The notes under the pieces were generated by a model. That model made no database searches. It worked only from the letters and a program-made list of their open reading frames with translations, and was not told the DNA's origin. 64,000 nt of DNA, taken from positions 186,001 to 250,000 of IMG/VR virus record IMGVR_UViG_3300042453_005404. One strand, given 5' to 3'. The stretch is from a virus. How positions within the stretch are numbered: position 1 is the first letter of the stretch; the number at the start of each line of letters is the position of its first letter. Shown here in pieces: positions 49,774 to 58,696 of the stretch. The position numbers were made by a program, and so were the translations under genes.

Positions 49774-49781
49774 CTACTTAG
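49774..49781 (+). promoter_or_regulatory. Late-promoter-like octamer CTACTTAG before phoH
   Basis: One mismatch from CTACTTAT, 8 bases before the ATG at 49790 and just after a terminator. A transcript from it would be nearly leaderless, so this is a weak call. Confidence 0.3.
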
Positions 49782-49789
49782 GACTAAGC

Positions 49790-52420
49790 ATGAAAAAAAC
49801 ATACATTCTCGACACAAACGTACTGCTCTCTGATTCGAATAGTTTGTTTGGATTCGAAGAACATGACCTTGTTCTTCCTCTGATCGTTCTTGAAGAACTT
49901 GATCGTCACAAAGATCGTCAAGATGAAGTAGGACGTAATGCCCGTGAGGTGGTGCGCAAACTCGCAGATCTTACCAAAGTAAACAAAGACTTTAAAACAG
50001 GCATCCCACTTGGAAAGAATCTAGGAACTCTAAAGATACTCTCCATCGAAGATATCTTCCCAGATCACGTTCCGCATAAACTTCCAATGGAAATGGAAAC
50101 CAAAAAGAGCGGCGATAATACCATCGCTCAGTTTTGTGTAAACTACATCGAAAAACACACAGAAGCACAAGTTGTTCTTGTTACCCGTGACACAATCCTT
50201 CGCCTAAAAGCTCAAGCTCTTGGTATCGCTTGCGAAGATTACCGCAAGTTCAATGTTGCCACATCAGTTAACTCTCTTTACTCTGGTGTAAGAACCATTG
50301 AACGTGAAGATGTAGTAGTTGCTGACTTCTACAAAAATGACGAACAGTTTTTCCTACCAGCAGACATTCAAGAAGAACTTTACCCAAACCAGTTTGTTGT
50401 ACTGAAAAATGGTCAACAATCTGCAATGGCAAGATTCTATGCCAAAGATGAACCGGTTATTCCTATCGGAGAAATCAAAAGCAAACTTCAACCAAGAAAC
50501 AAAGAACAAGAGTTTGCCCGTGAGCTACTTTTCGACGAAAATGTTAAACTTGTAACTCTTGCTGGTAAATCGGGGTGTGGGAAAGCTCAACCTTTAAATG
50601 CAAAAATATTGACTCCACACGGATGGACAACAATGGGAAAAATCCAAAAAGGAGACTATGTTGTTGGTAAAAACGGTAAACCCACAAAAGTAACTGGCGT
50701 GTTTCCTCAAGGTGTAAAACCAATATACGAGGTGGTTTTTTCTGATGGTTCAAGCACACAATGCTGCGACGATCACTTGTGGTTTACACAAACTGTTTCA
50801 AACCGCACAGCAAAAAATGTTGGAACAGTTAAATCCCTAAAAGAGATACGAAATGATCTCAAACTAAAAGATGGTCGCAATAAGCATTACATTCCAATGG
50901 TTGAATCTGTAGAATTTGAATCAAAAGAAGTTCCACTCGATCCTTATTTGCTCGGATTGTTGATCGGAGATGGAGGGTTTAGTAATCATACAGTTACCTT
51001 TACAAGTTCCGATGAACAACTTGTCAACGAAATGACTGCCAGACTACCAGAAACCTGCACTGTTTCCAAAAAAACACATAGAACATATGACTATTTGATT
51101 CACGACAAACGAAACTTGCTCGAAAAATACAATGATTCCAAACGATACGTTTTACGTTCTCCGTCAGGAGAAAAAGTTATGCTGGGATCTACGGTGTTGT
51201 TTTGTCAAAAACACAACATATCCCCTAGCGGATTAGCAAAGCTTTTAAATGGCACATTCAAACAAATAAAAGGCTGGACCGTTATAACTGGTTTAAAAAC
51301 CAAAACCGAACTAAAAAACAAAGTAGTTCTTGGTTTGGAAAGCTTGGGATTGCAAGGACATAAATCCTACGATAAATTTATCCCAGATGTTTACAAGTAT
51401 AACAACTCCAAAATACGTTTGGAAGTTTTGCAAGGGTTAATGGACACAGATGGCACTGTTTCAAAAAATGGATATGGAGTCAGCTTTTCCAGCAGCTCAG
51501 AAACTCTAGCCAAAGACGTACAAGAACTTGTTTGGTCTTTTGGTGGCAAAGCAGTCATCTCAGAAAAACAAACATCGTACACTTATAAAGGTGTTAAAAA
51601 GCAAGGCCGCCCATCATTCGTAGTGCAAATCTCAGTGCCACCAAACGTTCAACTGTTTAAACTAAACAGAAAAATTGAACGGCAAAAAGTACGTTCAAAA
51701 TATATTCCAACAAGATCTATCGAATCTATAAACCCAATAAACTTGCAAGAAGCTCAGTGTATATCTGTGGAAGACCAAGAGCATCTGTATGTCACAGATG
51801 ATTATATCGTAACACACAACACTCTTCTTGCTATCGATGCTGGGTTGGAACAAGTGCTTAATGCTCGCCGTTATCGCTCACTTGTTATTTGTCGTCCAGT
51901 AATGCCAGTAGGAAAAGATATTGGATTCCTTCCCGGCGATTTAAACGAAAAACTAGAGCCTTGGTTGGCACCTATCAAAGATAACCTACGCTTTCTTTTA
52001 GGAGCCTCAGAACCACCCAAAGAATCGTCGGGAGGCTCACGTAAAAAGAAGATCGCAGAACCAACAGCAAAGTTCGATGAACAAGTTCTGCAAAGCTATT
52101 TCGATGAAGGTATCATTGAAGTTCAAGCAATGACCTTTATTCGTGGTCGTTCTATTGCCAATGCTTACATCATTGTTGATGAAGCACAAAACACTAACCT
52201 TCATGAAATTAAGACCATTCTTACCCGTGTTGGTGAAAACACCAAGATCGTTCTTACTGGAGATCTTGAGCAAATTGATAGCACATACGTTGACTCAGTG
52301 AGCAACGGTCTTTCTATTGCCATTGAAAGATTTAAGAGCCAAAAGATCTCTGGACACGTAACCTTCCTTAAAGGGGAAAGATCGTTACTCGCTACCATCG
52401 CTTCTGAGATTTTGATCTAG
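49790..52420 (+). CDS. phoH: PIN-PhoH ATPase carrying an intein
   Basis: The precursor has 876 residues from the ATG at 49790 (MKKTYILDTNVLLSDSNSLF). Removal of the intein (residues 266-677) gives a 464-residue PIN-PhoH protein, the usual length. The N-terminal PIN nuclease domain has LDTNVLL (Asp8), VLEELDRH and VTRDTILRLKA. The PhoH ATPase has its P-loop AGKSGCGK at 258-265, then T-LLAIDAG after splicing, and FIRGRSIANAYIIVDEAQNT as Walker B. PhoH proteins are linked to RNA metabolism and are common in phages. The start is set by domain logic, since the open frame runs 45 codons further up. Confidence 0.92.
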   Translation: MKKTYILDTNVLLSDSNSLFGFEEHDLVLPLIVLEELDRHKDRQDEVGRNAREVVRKLADLTKVNKDFKTGIPLGKNLGTLKILSIEDIFPDHVPHKLPMEMETKKSGDNTIAQFCVNYIEKHTEAQVVLVTRDTILRLKAQALGIACEDYRKFNVATSVNSLYSGVRTIEREDVVVADFYKNDEQFFLPADIQEELYPNQFVVLKNGQQSAMARFYAKDEPVIPIGEIKSKLQPRNKEQEFARELLFDENVKLVTLAGKSGCGKAQPLNAKILTPHGWTTMGKIQKGDYVVGKNGKPTKVTGVFPQGVKPIYEVVFSDGSSTQCCDDHLWFTQTVSNRTAKNVGTVKSLKEIRNDLKLKDGRNKHYIPMVESVEFESKEVPLDPYLLGLLIGDGGFSNHTVTFTSSDEQLVNEMTARLPETCTVSKKTHRTYDYLIHDKRNLLEKYNDSKRYVLRSPSGEKVMLGSTVLFCQKHNISPSGLAKLLNGTFKQIKGWTVITGLKTKTELKNKVVLGLESLGLQGHKSYDKFIPDVYKYNNSKIRLEVLQGLMDTDGTVSKNGYGVSFSSSSETLAKDVQELVWSFGGKAVISEKQTSYTYKGVKKQGRPSFVVQISVPPNVQLFKLNRKIERQKVRSKYIPTRSIESINPINLQEAQCISVEDQEHLYVTDDYIVTHNTLLAIDAGLEQVLNARRYRSLVICRPVMPVGKDIGFLPGDLNEKLEPWLAPIKDNLRFLLGASEPPKESSGGSRKKKIAEPTAKFDEQVLQSYFDEGIIEVQAMTFIRGRSIANAYIIVDEAQNTNLHEIKTILTRVGENTKIVLTGDLEQIDSTYVDSVSNGLSIAIERFKSQKISGHVTFLKGERSLLATIASEILI
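50585..51820 (+). mobile_element. Intein in the PhoH P-loop (412 aa, class 3 signature, LAGLIDADG endonuclease)
   Basis: It interrupts the P-loop directly after GK and before the Thr. It starts with Ala1 (AQPLNAKILTPHGWTTMGKI), not Cys or Ser. It has Trp66 in block B (DHLW), Cys392 in block F (CISVEDQEHLYV) and Thr410 before HN: the WCT set of class 3 inteins. The endonuclease has two LAGLIDADG motifs, YLLGLLIGDGG (121-131) and VLQGLMDTDGT (281-291). Between them, at about 188-235, lies an extra helix-turn-helix module (SPSGEKVM, NISPSGLAKLLNG, KGW) like the one ending the GIY-YIG enzyme. Confidence 0.92.
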
Positions 52421-52437
52421 AAAATAGCGTTTTTCGA

Positions 52438-52553
52438 ACTATATATTTCTTAGAGAGGTACTGTTTATGGAATATAGGTTTGAAGGAAACGCTAATAAAA
52501 GTGGTGGTCCCCCTCTTCTACAAACAACACGCTCTTCACTAAACCCAGCTTGA
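52438..52553 (+). pseudogene. GIY-YIG homing-endonuclease relic (5' end only)
   Basis: The frame 52467-52553 starts MEYRFEGNANKSG, matching MEYKYEGHSLKSG of the GIY-YIG enzyme at 15417. The upstream GAGAGGTA leader is also shared. After 13 codons it jumps to CCCCCTCTT, which resembles CCCCCTCTT just after the intact endonuclease gene (16390-16398). It looks like an element reduced by internal deletion to its two ends, directly behind phoH. Confidence 0.75.
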
Positions 52554-52575
52554 TCTATACTTAACTGTATAGATC
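52552..52575 (+). promoter_or_regulatory. Perfect inverted repeat touching the ATG, with TATACTTAA
   Basis: GATCTATAC and GTATAGATC form a 9-bp stem around TTAACT; the ATG follows directly. No SD is visible. The 5' arm and loop contain TATACTTAA, as in the hairpin at 56563. Confidence 0.45.
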
Positions 52576-53286
52576 ATGGCTGGTTTTAACCCTAACAGAA
52601 AAAAGAAAACTTATTCACTTAATCGTTCGCAGCCATCAAAGGTTATTGCAACGATTGTTGATGGAAAAGTTGAATACTTTGACGAAACGCTGGTCACGGT
52701 TGATAACCCATACTATCAACTTCAAACAGCAACAAGTCAGGGTTTACCTCCACCTCCTCCACCTCCCCCCCCAGCCGAATACGATGAAGATGTTATAGAG
52801 TTCGATTGGACAGATACCGAGGTAGCAACCTTTAACATAACGTTTTCACAAAATCCTTATCTTACACTGGAAATACTTCCAGCAGAAGGATTTGAGAACA
52901 TAGCATTTTTTGCTAACAACTTATCAACAACAGGATTTATTGCACACGTTTCTGCTCCGTTTAGTGGACAGATTGTTTATCGTGCTATTGTGTCTCCAGT
53001 ATTCCCTGTTGTTATTGAACGTGTTGTTGTTAGTAGTTCATTTTACTACACAGCTTCTGCTGGAAAGATACCAGAAAGTTCGAACTCAGAGTTTGTTGCA
53101 ACATACAATCAACTGTTTCCAGCAACATATCCAACAAACTTATTCTTTACACCAATAGATGATAACAACAATGGAGATGCTGGTGTTGCGATTGTTGCAA
53201 CTGGTTCGTTTGGTTTAACAAGTACAGAAGTAACCTATTCTGCACCAGTATATAACTCTATACACTATCTTGCAGTGAAACCTTGA
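52576..53286 (+). CDS. Probable tail-fibre region protein
   Basis: 236 residues. A basic start (MAGFNPNRKKKTYSLNRSQP) and a short domain precede a nine-proline run (about 57-65), followed by a beta-rich body (FDWTDTEVATFNITFSQNPY, VVVSSSFYYTASAGKIPESS). It opens the fibre array and may be an attachment or hinge protein. No named family. Confidence 0.65.
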   Translation: MAGFNPNRKKKTYSLNRSQPSKVIATIVDGKVEYFDETLVTVDNPYYQLQTATSQGLPPPPPPPPPAEYDEDVIEFDWTDTEVATFNITFSQNPYLTLEILPAEGFENIAFFANNLSTTGFIAHVSAPFSGQIVYRAIVSPVFPVVIERVVVSSSFYYTASAGKIPESSNSEFVATYNQLFPATYPTNLFFTPIDDNNNGDAGVAIVATGSFGLTSTEVTYSAPVYNSIHYLAVKP

Positions 53287-53305
53287 GAGTTGGAGAGATG
53301 TAATA

Positions 53306-54994
53306 ATGGCATACGATTTTAGAGCAAATCAAGTACGATTAAACCGAATCATCTCTTCTGGTTCTATCCCAATCTTAATTTATCCATCTAGTAGCGCAGC
53401 AGATTTTGCTGGCAACCTTGATCCCAGCTTTTCTACAACTTCTATTGGATCAGACGTATTTTTTTATGTTTCTGGAAGTTCAACCGCAAAAACAGTTTTT
53501 GGTGGAGACGTATTATCCTCTGGTTCACTAAGCTCTCTTAAAGGAATAACTGGTTCTATACAGTTCACAAACGCTGCTAGCACACCTTTCATTCTCGGCG
53601 GCTCAGATATAACTGTTAATTACAACTCTTTTGGACAGTGGGAAATATCTGGATCAGAATCCAACTTCTTTACATCTCCAAACAACAACGTTGTACAAAC
53701 AACCGGTTCGCTGCTTGCTGTTGGGTTGTCTTCTTCGAATGGAGCACAAATAACAGGCAGTTTGCAAGTTCTTGGTGGAATAACAGGTTCTCTTAGCGGT
53801 ACTATTGCTGGCAATCCTTTTATTGTTGGTGGCGCAAACATCATAGCCAACTACAACTCTCTTGGTCAATGGGAGATTACAGGATCTGGTGGTGGCTCAA
53901 ACGTTTGGACCGAGCTTAATGCTACCACAATATACACAACCAGTTCTATTCGTGTTGCACAAGTATCAGCTTCGCTTGGAGCTATTATTACTGGTAGCGT
54001 TGTTCAAGGAGTAGGTTGCACGGCAGTCAATAACTCACACGCCGAAGGTTATCAGTCAGATGTTTCGGCAGGAAACTACGGTCACGCAGAGGGCTATCAG
54101 ACAGATGTAGGGGGCGAAGCTGCACACGCTGAAGGTAACAGTACAACTGCTGCTGGTGATTATTCACACGCAGAAGGTATTAATACCGATGCCAATGGCA
54201 ACTATGCTCACAGTGAAGGCAACGGAACAACGGCTGCGGGTGAAGGCTCACATGCTGAAGGCAGAGACACTCAAGCAAACGGAGATTATTCTCATGCTGC
54301 TGGATATCAAACCATTGCAGCTGGTGATTATTCTTTTGCTGGTGGTAACAACACAGAAGCTTTTGCGAACTATCAAACAGCTATTGGTAAGTTCAACATA
54401 ACAAGCAACTCAGATTCTTTATTCGTTGTTGGTGACGGCTTAAACACTGGCAATCGTCATGACGTTTTAAGAGTTAACAGTGGTTCAGTTCAAGTGACAG
54501 GTTCATTGTTTGTTACACAAACAATGTCCGCAAGTATTGTAAGTGCTTCATATGTTCGTGCTAATGGAATAAATATCACTCCAGTTGTTGCTCAACTCAC
54601 AATAGGTGGTGATAACACAAACCGTGCCAGTGGATCTATTTCTGGATTGTTCGAATCTGGTTCTCTTATGGTTCCGGGTACCATTGGCAAGTTCGACGTA
54701 GAAGTTCTTGCAATGGATTATAACTTTGAAACAGGAGCAAGTTGGAAATATACCGTTACCGCTCTTTGGCCTTATTCTGGAAACTTTTCTTTTCTTGCTT
54801 CTACGGAAATAGCAGTCGAATATGGGCCAACAGCAGGTTCGTATAACCCAACAAACGATTGGGATGTAAACTTCAACAGTCTTGGACAAATAGAGCTTAC
54901 AGGATCTGCTCCAGCATTTCCTAGTGGTGGAACAAGTTTTTATGTACAAGTAACCAAGAAAATGATTGGTGGCTACGGAACGATTATTGCGTAA
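53306..54994 (+). CDS. Tail fibre/adhesin with YadA-like head repeats (paralogue A)
   Basis: 562 residues. The N-terminus AYDFRANQVRLNRIISSGSI is shared in part with the gene at 58697. Residues 243-358 hold eight 14- to 15-residue repeats around (S/A)HAEG with T-x-A-x-G between them, the left-handed beta-roll of trimeric autotransporter heads. Then follow SLFVVGDGLN, RHDVLRVNSGSVQVTGSL and a C-terminal beta domain ending YVQVTKKMIGGYGTII, shared with the next gene. It is probably a trimeric host-binding fibre. Confidence 0.85.
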   Translation: MAYDFRANQVRLNRIISSGSIPILIYPSSSAADFAGNLDPSFSTTSIGSDVFFYVSGSSTAKTVFGGDVLSSGSLSSLKGITGSIQFTNAASTPFILGGSDITVNYNSFGQWEISGSESNFFTSPNNNVVQTTGSLLAVGLSSSNGAQITGSLQVLGGITGSLSGTIAGNPFIVGGANIIANYNSLGQWEITGSGGGSNVWTELNATTIYTTSSIRVAQVSASLGAIITGSVVQGVGCTAVNNSHAEGYQSDVSAGNYGHAEGYQTDVGGEAAHAEGNSTTAAGDYSHAEGINTDANGNYAHSEGNGTTAAGEGSHAEGRDTQANGDYSHAAGYQTIAAGDYSFAGGNNTEAFANYQTAIGKFNITSNSDSLFVVGDGLNTGNRHDVLRVNSGSVQVTGSLFVTQTMSASIVSASYVRANGINITPVVAQLTIGGDNTNRASGSISGLFESGSLMVPGTIGKFDVEVLAMDYNFETGASWKYTVTALWPYSGNFSFLASTEIAVEYGPTAGSYNPTNDWDVNFNSLGQIELTGSAPAFPSGGTSFYVQVTKKMIGGYGTIIA

Positions 54995-55014
54995 ATAAAG
55001 ATAAGTTTATTCTT

Positions 55015-55022
55015 CTATTTAT
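55015..55022 (+). promoter_or_regulatory. Late-promoter-like octamer CTATTTAT
   Basis: Exact match, 50 bases before the ATG at 55073. Confidence 0.45.
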
Positions 55023-55072
55023 AGTGTGTCCATGAATTTGTTAAGTGGACCACAAAGAGGAGTAAGAACATC

Positions 55073-56551
55073 ATGGCTATTAAACGTAAAACTCATTTGA
55101 ATCTAAGTGGTTCCCACCATACCTTAGATTCAGACAATGCTTTTGTTGGTGGAACGTTATACATCACAGGAACTCTTTCTGCTTCTGCTGGTATCACCGG
55201 TTCTATTCATTACGTTGATGCAGTTGGATCAGTTCCATTTCTTGTTAATGGAACAAACATTACCACAAACTACAACTCATTAGGTCAATGGGAAATCACC
55301 GGGTCGGGTGGTGGTGGATCTGTTACAGGATCAAACACACAAGTTCAATTTAACGATGATGGTGCATTTGGTGCAAGCTCGCTTCTAACTTTTAACACAG
55401 CAAGCGTTGGAAATGTTGGAGTTGGAACTCTAACTTATCTCACTGGTGCTGTAGGTTATCTTTCTGGTTCAAACATCGACAACCAAGCCTACACACTTGT
55501 AATGTCTGGTGTGGCCGACGTAGAGCTCGCCACTCCGGGTTTCTTTGATCCCGCTCTCGTTGTTAAAACTCCTGTTTTGATGACTCAAAGCTTGATGCTT
55601 TTTGATGGAATACACGATCCGTTTAATTTAGGAGTAGATACGAGCCTTCCCGGTGGTGGAATCGCACTTGCGAATGGCTCTAGATTTACACTTCATTCTG
55701 GCTCATGGACACCTTTGCCATCTGACTCTGGAGGTAAAGATCCAGTTGTAACTGTTGAAGTTGACACAAACGGTTCTGGTTCAGTACAAGTCGTGGGGTC
55801 ACTACTAGTACAAAGCGCAAGCTTAGACCAATATAATGTTTTCAGCGTAGTACCCTCGACCACTGCTAACCAACTACGCATGACACATGTCGGAGAAGCA
55901 AGCTTTATTTCCGGCGCAGTCAACTTGTCGCACAATGCTTCGATCCTATTTAGATCAGGCAGCAGCAATGACCACGGATTCGAAGTTAGCCCTTCTAATG
56001 CATCTGGTGGTGCTAGATTAAGAGTTAACAGCGGTAGTATTGAGTTTAACTCAAGTAGCCAAGATGCACAAGTTGGAAATACTTCGTTCCTTATTCGAGC
56101 TTCTACAGATGCACATAAAGCAGATGTTATCTTCGATAAAGGTTTAGACGATGTTTCATTTGTAGGTATCAACGTTCGTCCGCTATATGTCACAATGTCT
56201 ACAACAACTGCAACAGGAACTGAACTAAGCGGCAGTTTGTTGGCAAGTTTACTTAAAGAAGGATCTGTTGGTAAACTTGATTTCAACGTTGTTGCAGCAG
56301 CATCAGCAACAGACGATTATGCAAGCTGGACATTCTCAACCACCGTAAGAAGAAATCAAGCTGGCACAACTTTGGTTCTTGCCGCAACAGAACTAGATTC
56401 GATTACTGAAGGTACAAATGCTTCAGCTTGGGACGTTAACGTTAACAGCGATGGCACTATTCAATGCACTGGTTCTGCCGGAACAGTTAACTGGTATGCT
56501 CAAGTAACCAAGAAAATGATTCTTTCTGGATCTGGCATGATTGTTTACTAG
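55073..56551 (+). CDS. Tail fibre/adhesin paralogue
   Basis: 492 residues, beta-rich and Ser/Thr/Gly-dominated, with many GSG turns. It lacks the HAEG repeats but shares TGSIHYVDAVGSVPFLVNGT-type segments and the NYNSLGQWEITGSG motif with paralogue A. It also shares the C-terminal module ending YAQVTKKMILSGSG. It is likely another fibre component using the same trimerisation tip. SD GAGGAG. Confidence 0.8.
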   Translation: MAIKRKTHLNLSGSHHTLDSDNAFVGGTLYITGTLSASAGITGSIHYVDAVGSVPFLVNGTNITTNYNSLGQWEITGSGGGGSVTGSNTQVQFNDDGAFGASSLLTFNTASVGNVGVGTLTYLTGAVGYLSGSNIDNQAYTLVMSGVADVELATPGFFDPALVVKTPVLMTQSLMLFDGIHDPFNLGVDTSLPGGGIALANGSRFTLHSGSWTPLPSDSGGKDPVVTVEVDTNGSGSVQVVGSLLVQSASLDQYNVFSVVPSTTANQLRMTHVGEASFISGAVNLSHNASILFRSGSSNDHGFEVSPSNASGGARLRVNSGSIEFNSSSQDAQVGNTSFLIRASTDAHKADVIFDKGLDDVSFVGINVRPLYVTMSTTTATGTELSGSLLASLLKEGSVGKLDFNVVAAASATDDYASWTFSTTVRRNQAGTTLVLAATELDSITEGTNASAWDVNVNSDGTIQCTGSAGTVNWYAQVTKKMILSGSGMIVY

Positions 56552-56562
56552 AACCATTTTAT

Positions 56563-56602
56563 TAGCCCCTCTGTTATACTTAAGGTAGAAACAGAGGGGC
56601 TA
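56563..56602 (+). promoter_or_regulatory. 13-bp hairpin covering the SD, promoter-like loop
   Basis: 56563-56575 (TAGCCCCTCTGTT) pairs perfectly with 56590-56602. The 3' arm includes GAGGGG, the only SD candidate, and ends at the ATG. The 14-base loop is ATACTTAAGGTAGA. There is no T run, so it is not a normal terminator; an SD-masking role fits better. Confidence 0.65.
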
Positions 56603-58672
56603 ATGGCAACAGAACGTAAACCTTTATATATCACCATTCCAAGCGTACATCAGTTTGAGCTTCCAACAACAGCAAGTGCTGGTGGTGTAGATCTTAATAC
56701 AGGCAGAAACCTTTACTACAACACCAGTTCACTTGCATGGGTTCCTCAAGAAACTTTTTCTGGTAGTAGCGCAACTCTTGGAGATATTACAGGCTCTAAT
56801 CTTCGTCTAACTGGTAATCCCGGCACTATAGTAAACGAAGTTGGACCACTCACAATTAGTAGCTCTGTGGGCATCACAACAACTGGTTCTATCATCTTTT
56901 CTGGTTCACGTTCAGACAGTGGAACAGAACAAAGCTCTGTTCTTGTTGATGGTGATATATTTGTTTCTGGTGGCATCGGAACAAACGATTATATCCAGCT
57001 AAAGCCCGTTAGCCTTCTTCGTATTCCTACAAATACAACATCTTCTTACATTTATACGTCTGGAAGTACGAACGACCTTTATTTTACTCAATACAGTGGT
57101 TCGTTTACCAACACAACACGTTTGCGTTGGTTGGAAGGAGCTTTGACAACAGGTCTTTTAAATGGTGGACTTCTTACAACAACAAATGGAACAACAACAT
57201 TCAATATAAGTGCTGGAGATGGTATCGTAGTACAGTTTAATGCTTCTACTACGTCTGATCCATATCCAACCGTAAGAAAAGTTGCATGGCCGTTATCTAG
57301 CAGCATACCATTGTATTACAGCGGTTCAGCACAAATCACATATGTTGGAATTGATATCAATGGTCAAGTAGTTCAGCGCACATCACCTTTTGCTGGAACA
57401 GATTATCAAGATTATATTTCTATTGGCAGGGTTTTGCATCAAGCAAATGCAGTTACTAATGGTACGATTACTTCTCCAGTTGTAGCTTATGGTCAAAATA
57501 CGTGGACAGGAGATTTCCAACGTGCATTTGGTCCTTTAAAGATTTCGGGTCATACACTTGCTGCTTCTGGTTCTGGAACAACGCTAGCCATAACAAAGAG
57601 TGCAGGTGACTCTTTTGTAGAGGGGAAAAACTATGATAGCGATCCAGACAGCCCAAACCTTGTTCTTGGTTCTATTGAAGGTGCTCAGTTAACTTCTAAG
57701 ATATTTCGTATATACAGCAATACTTCTGGCACTCCAACAATCTTAACCAACGGTGGTTCTGGTTTTACAGATATTGATCCCGGTAATTATAATCCCGGTA
57801 ACTTAGGGGTAACAAGTTCTGTTGGTTCTGGTAAATTTACGATTCAAAGAGTTTATTGGTTTCCAAATTCTGTAACCAAAGCTTTTTTTGTTTATTATGG
57901 AACAACAGAATATGCAACTATAGACGTAGCGCAGTCTAGCATTCCAACAGATTTCTTTGTTGAAGGCCAAAATACTGCTGGTGCAGCTATTCTTGTTGCA
58001 TATTTGATTGTTGCTTATAACGCAACAAACTTAAACAACACTGCACAAGCTCGTATTGTTCAAGCTGGATTATTTCGAAACAATGGTATCGGCGGCGGGG
58101 GTGGAGGAGCAACAACTCCCGGTGGTAATGACACATATGTTCAGTTCAACAATAGCGGAACATTTGGTGGTGATGCAGACTTTACTTTTAGCACGGCCAC
58201 AAATACTCTTGCTGTAAGCAACATACAAGTTTCTGGGATTGTTGGGGCGAGCGGAAGTATGACGTTAGGGGATGCGCCATCTGATTTGATTGCTGTTTCT
58301 GGTAACTTAGTATTTGGTGAATATGGAGAACGTATAACCTTGGCTACTGGGATTGTTGGGGGAACAACCAACTTTGATTTTTCTGGGGCAACAATATTCT
58401 ATGTTTCGGGAGCAACAAGTGATGGAACTTGGAACATCACGAACGTTCCAACTACAGATAAGATTGCTAGCAAAATCAAATTTGTGATCGATCAAGCCAG
58501 CACACCTTATAGTGCTTCTGCATATCAAATCAACAGTTCTCCTGTTGCGGTAAAATGGCTAAATACAACAATTCCAACAGGCACAGCAAACCATACTGAT
58601 GTTATTCAGCTAGATGCATATCGTAGTGGTTCCGGTTGGAATATATTAGGTTCTTTAACAACTTTTAGTTAA
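56603..58672 (+). CDS. Large tail-fibre-like protein
   Basis: 689 residues, beta-rich. The N-terminus TERKPLYITIPSVHQFELPT is followed by repeated GS-turn strands, a middle with YVGIDINGQVVQRTSPFAG and DFQRAFGPLKISG-like stretches, and a Gly-rich hinge (GIGGGGGGATTPGGNDTYVQ). A C-terminal domain follows (FGEYGERITLATGIVGGTTN). The middle resembles phage tail proteins annotated as tip or fibre subunits. The receptor is unknown. Confidence 0.75.
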   Translation: MATERKPLYITIPSVHQFELPTTASAGGVDLNTGRNLYYNTSSLAWVPQETFSGSSATLGDITGSNLRLTGNPGTIVNEVGPLTISSSVGITTTGSIIFSGSRSDSGTEQSSVLVDGDIFVSGGIGTNDYIQLKPVSLLRIPTNTTSSYIYTSGSTNDLYFTQYSGSFTNTTRLRWLEGALTTGLLNGGLLTTTNGTTTFNISAGDGIVVQFNASTTSDPYPTVRKVAWPLSSSIPLYYSGSAQITYVGIDINGQVVQRTSPFAGTDYQDYISIGRVLHQANAVTNGTITSPVVAYGQNTWTGDFQRAFGPLKISGHTLAASGSGTTLAITKSAGDSFVEGKNYDSDPDSPNLVLGSIEGAQLTSKIFRIYSNTSGTPTILTNGGSGFTDIDPGNYNPGNLGVTSSVGSGKFTIQRVYWFPNSVTKAFFVYYGTTEYATIDVAQSSIPTDFFVEGQNTAGAAILVAYLIVAYNATNLNNTAQARIVQAGLFRNNGIGGGGGGATTPGGNDTYVQFNNSGTFGGDADFTFSTATNTLAVSNIQVSGIVGASGSMTLGDAPSDLIAVSGNLVFGEYGERITLATGIVGGTTNFDFSGATIFYVSGATSDGTWNITNVPTTDKIASKIKFVIDQASTPYSASAYQINSSPVAVKWLNTTIPTGTANHTDVIQLDAYRSGSGWNILGSLTTFS

Positions 58673-58696
58673 CTATATATCTTGTAAAGGTAACAC

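Noticed and set aside
54030-54360. Regular direct repeats that could suggest a CRISPR array
   Set aside because: The repeats are in frame, degenerate at the DNA level and encode the HAEG beta-roll. There is no constant repeat with unique spacers.
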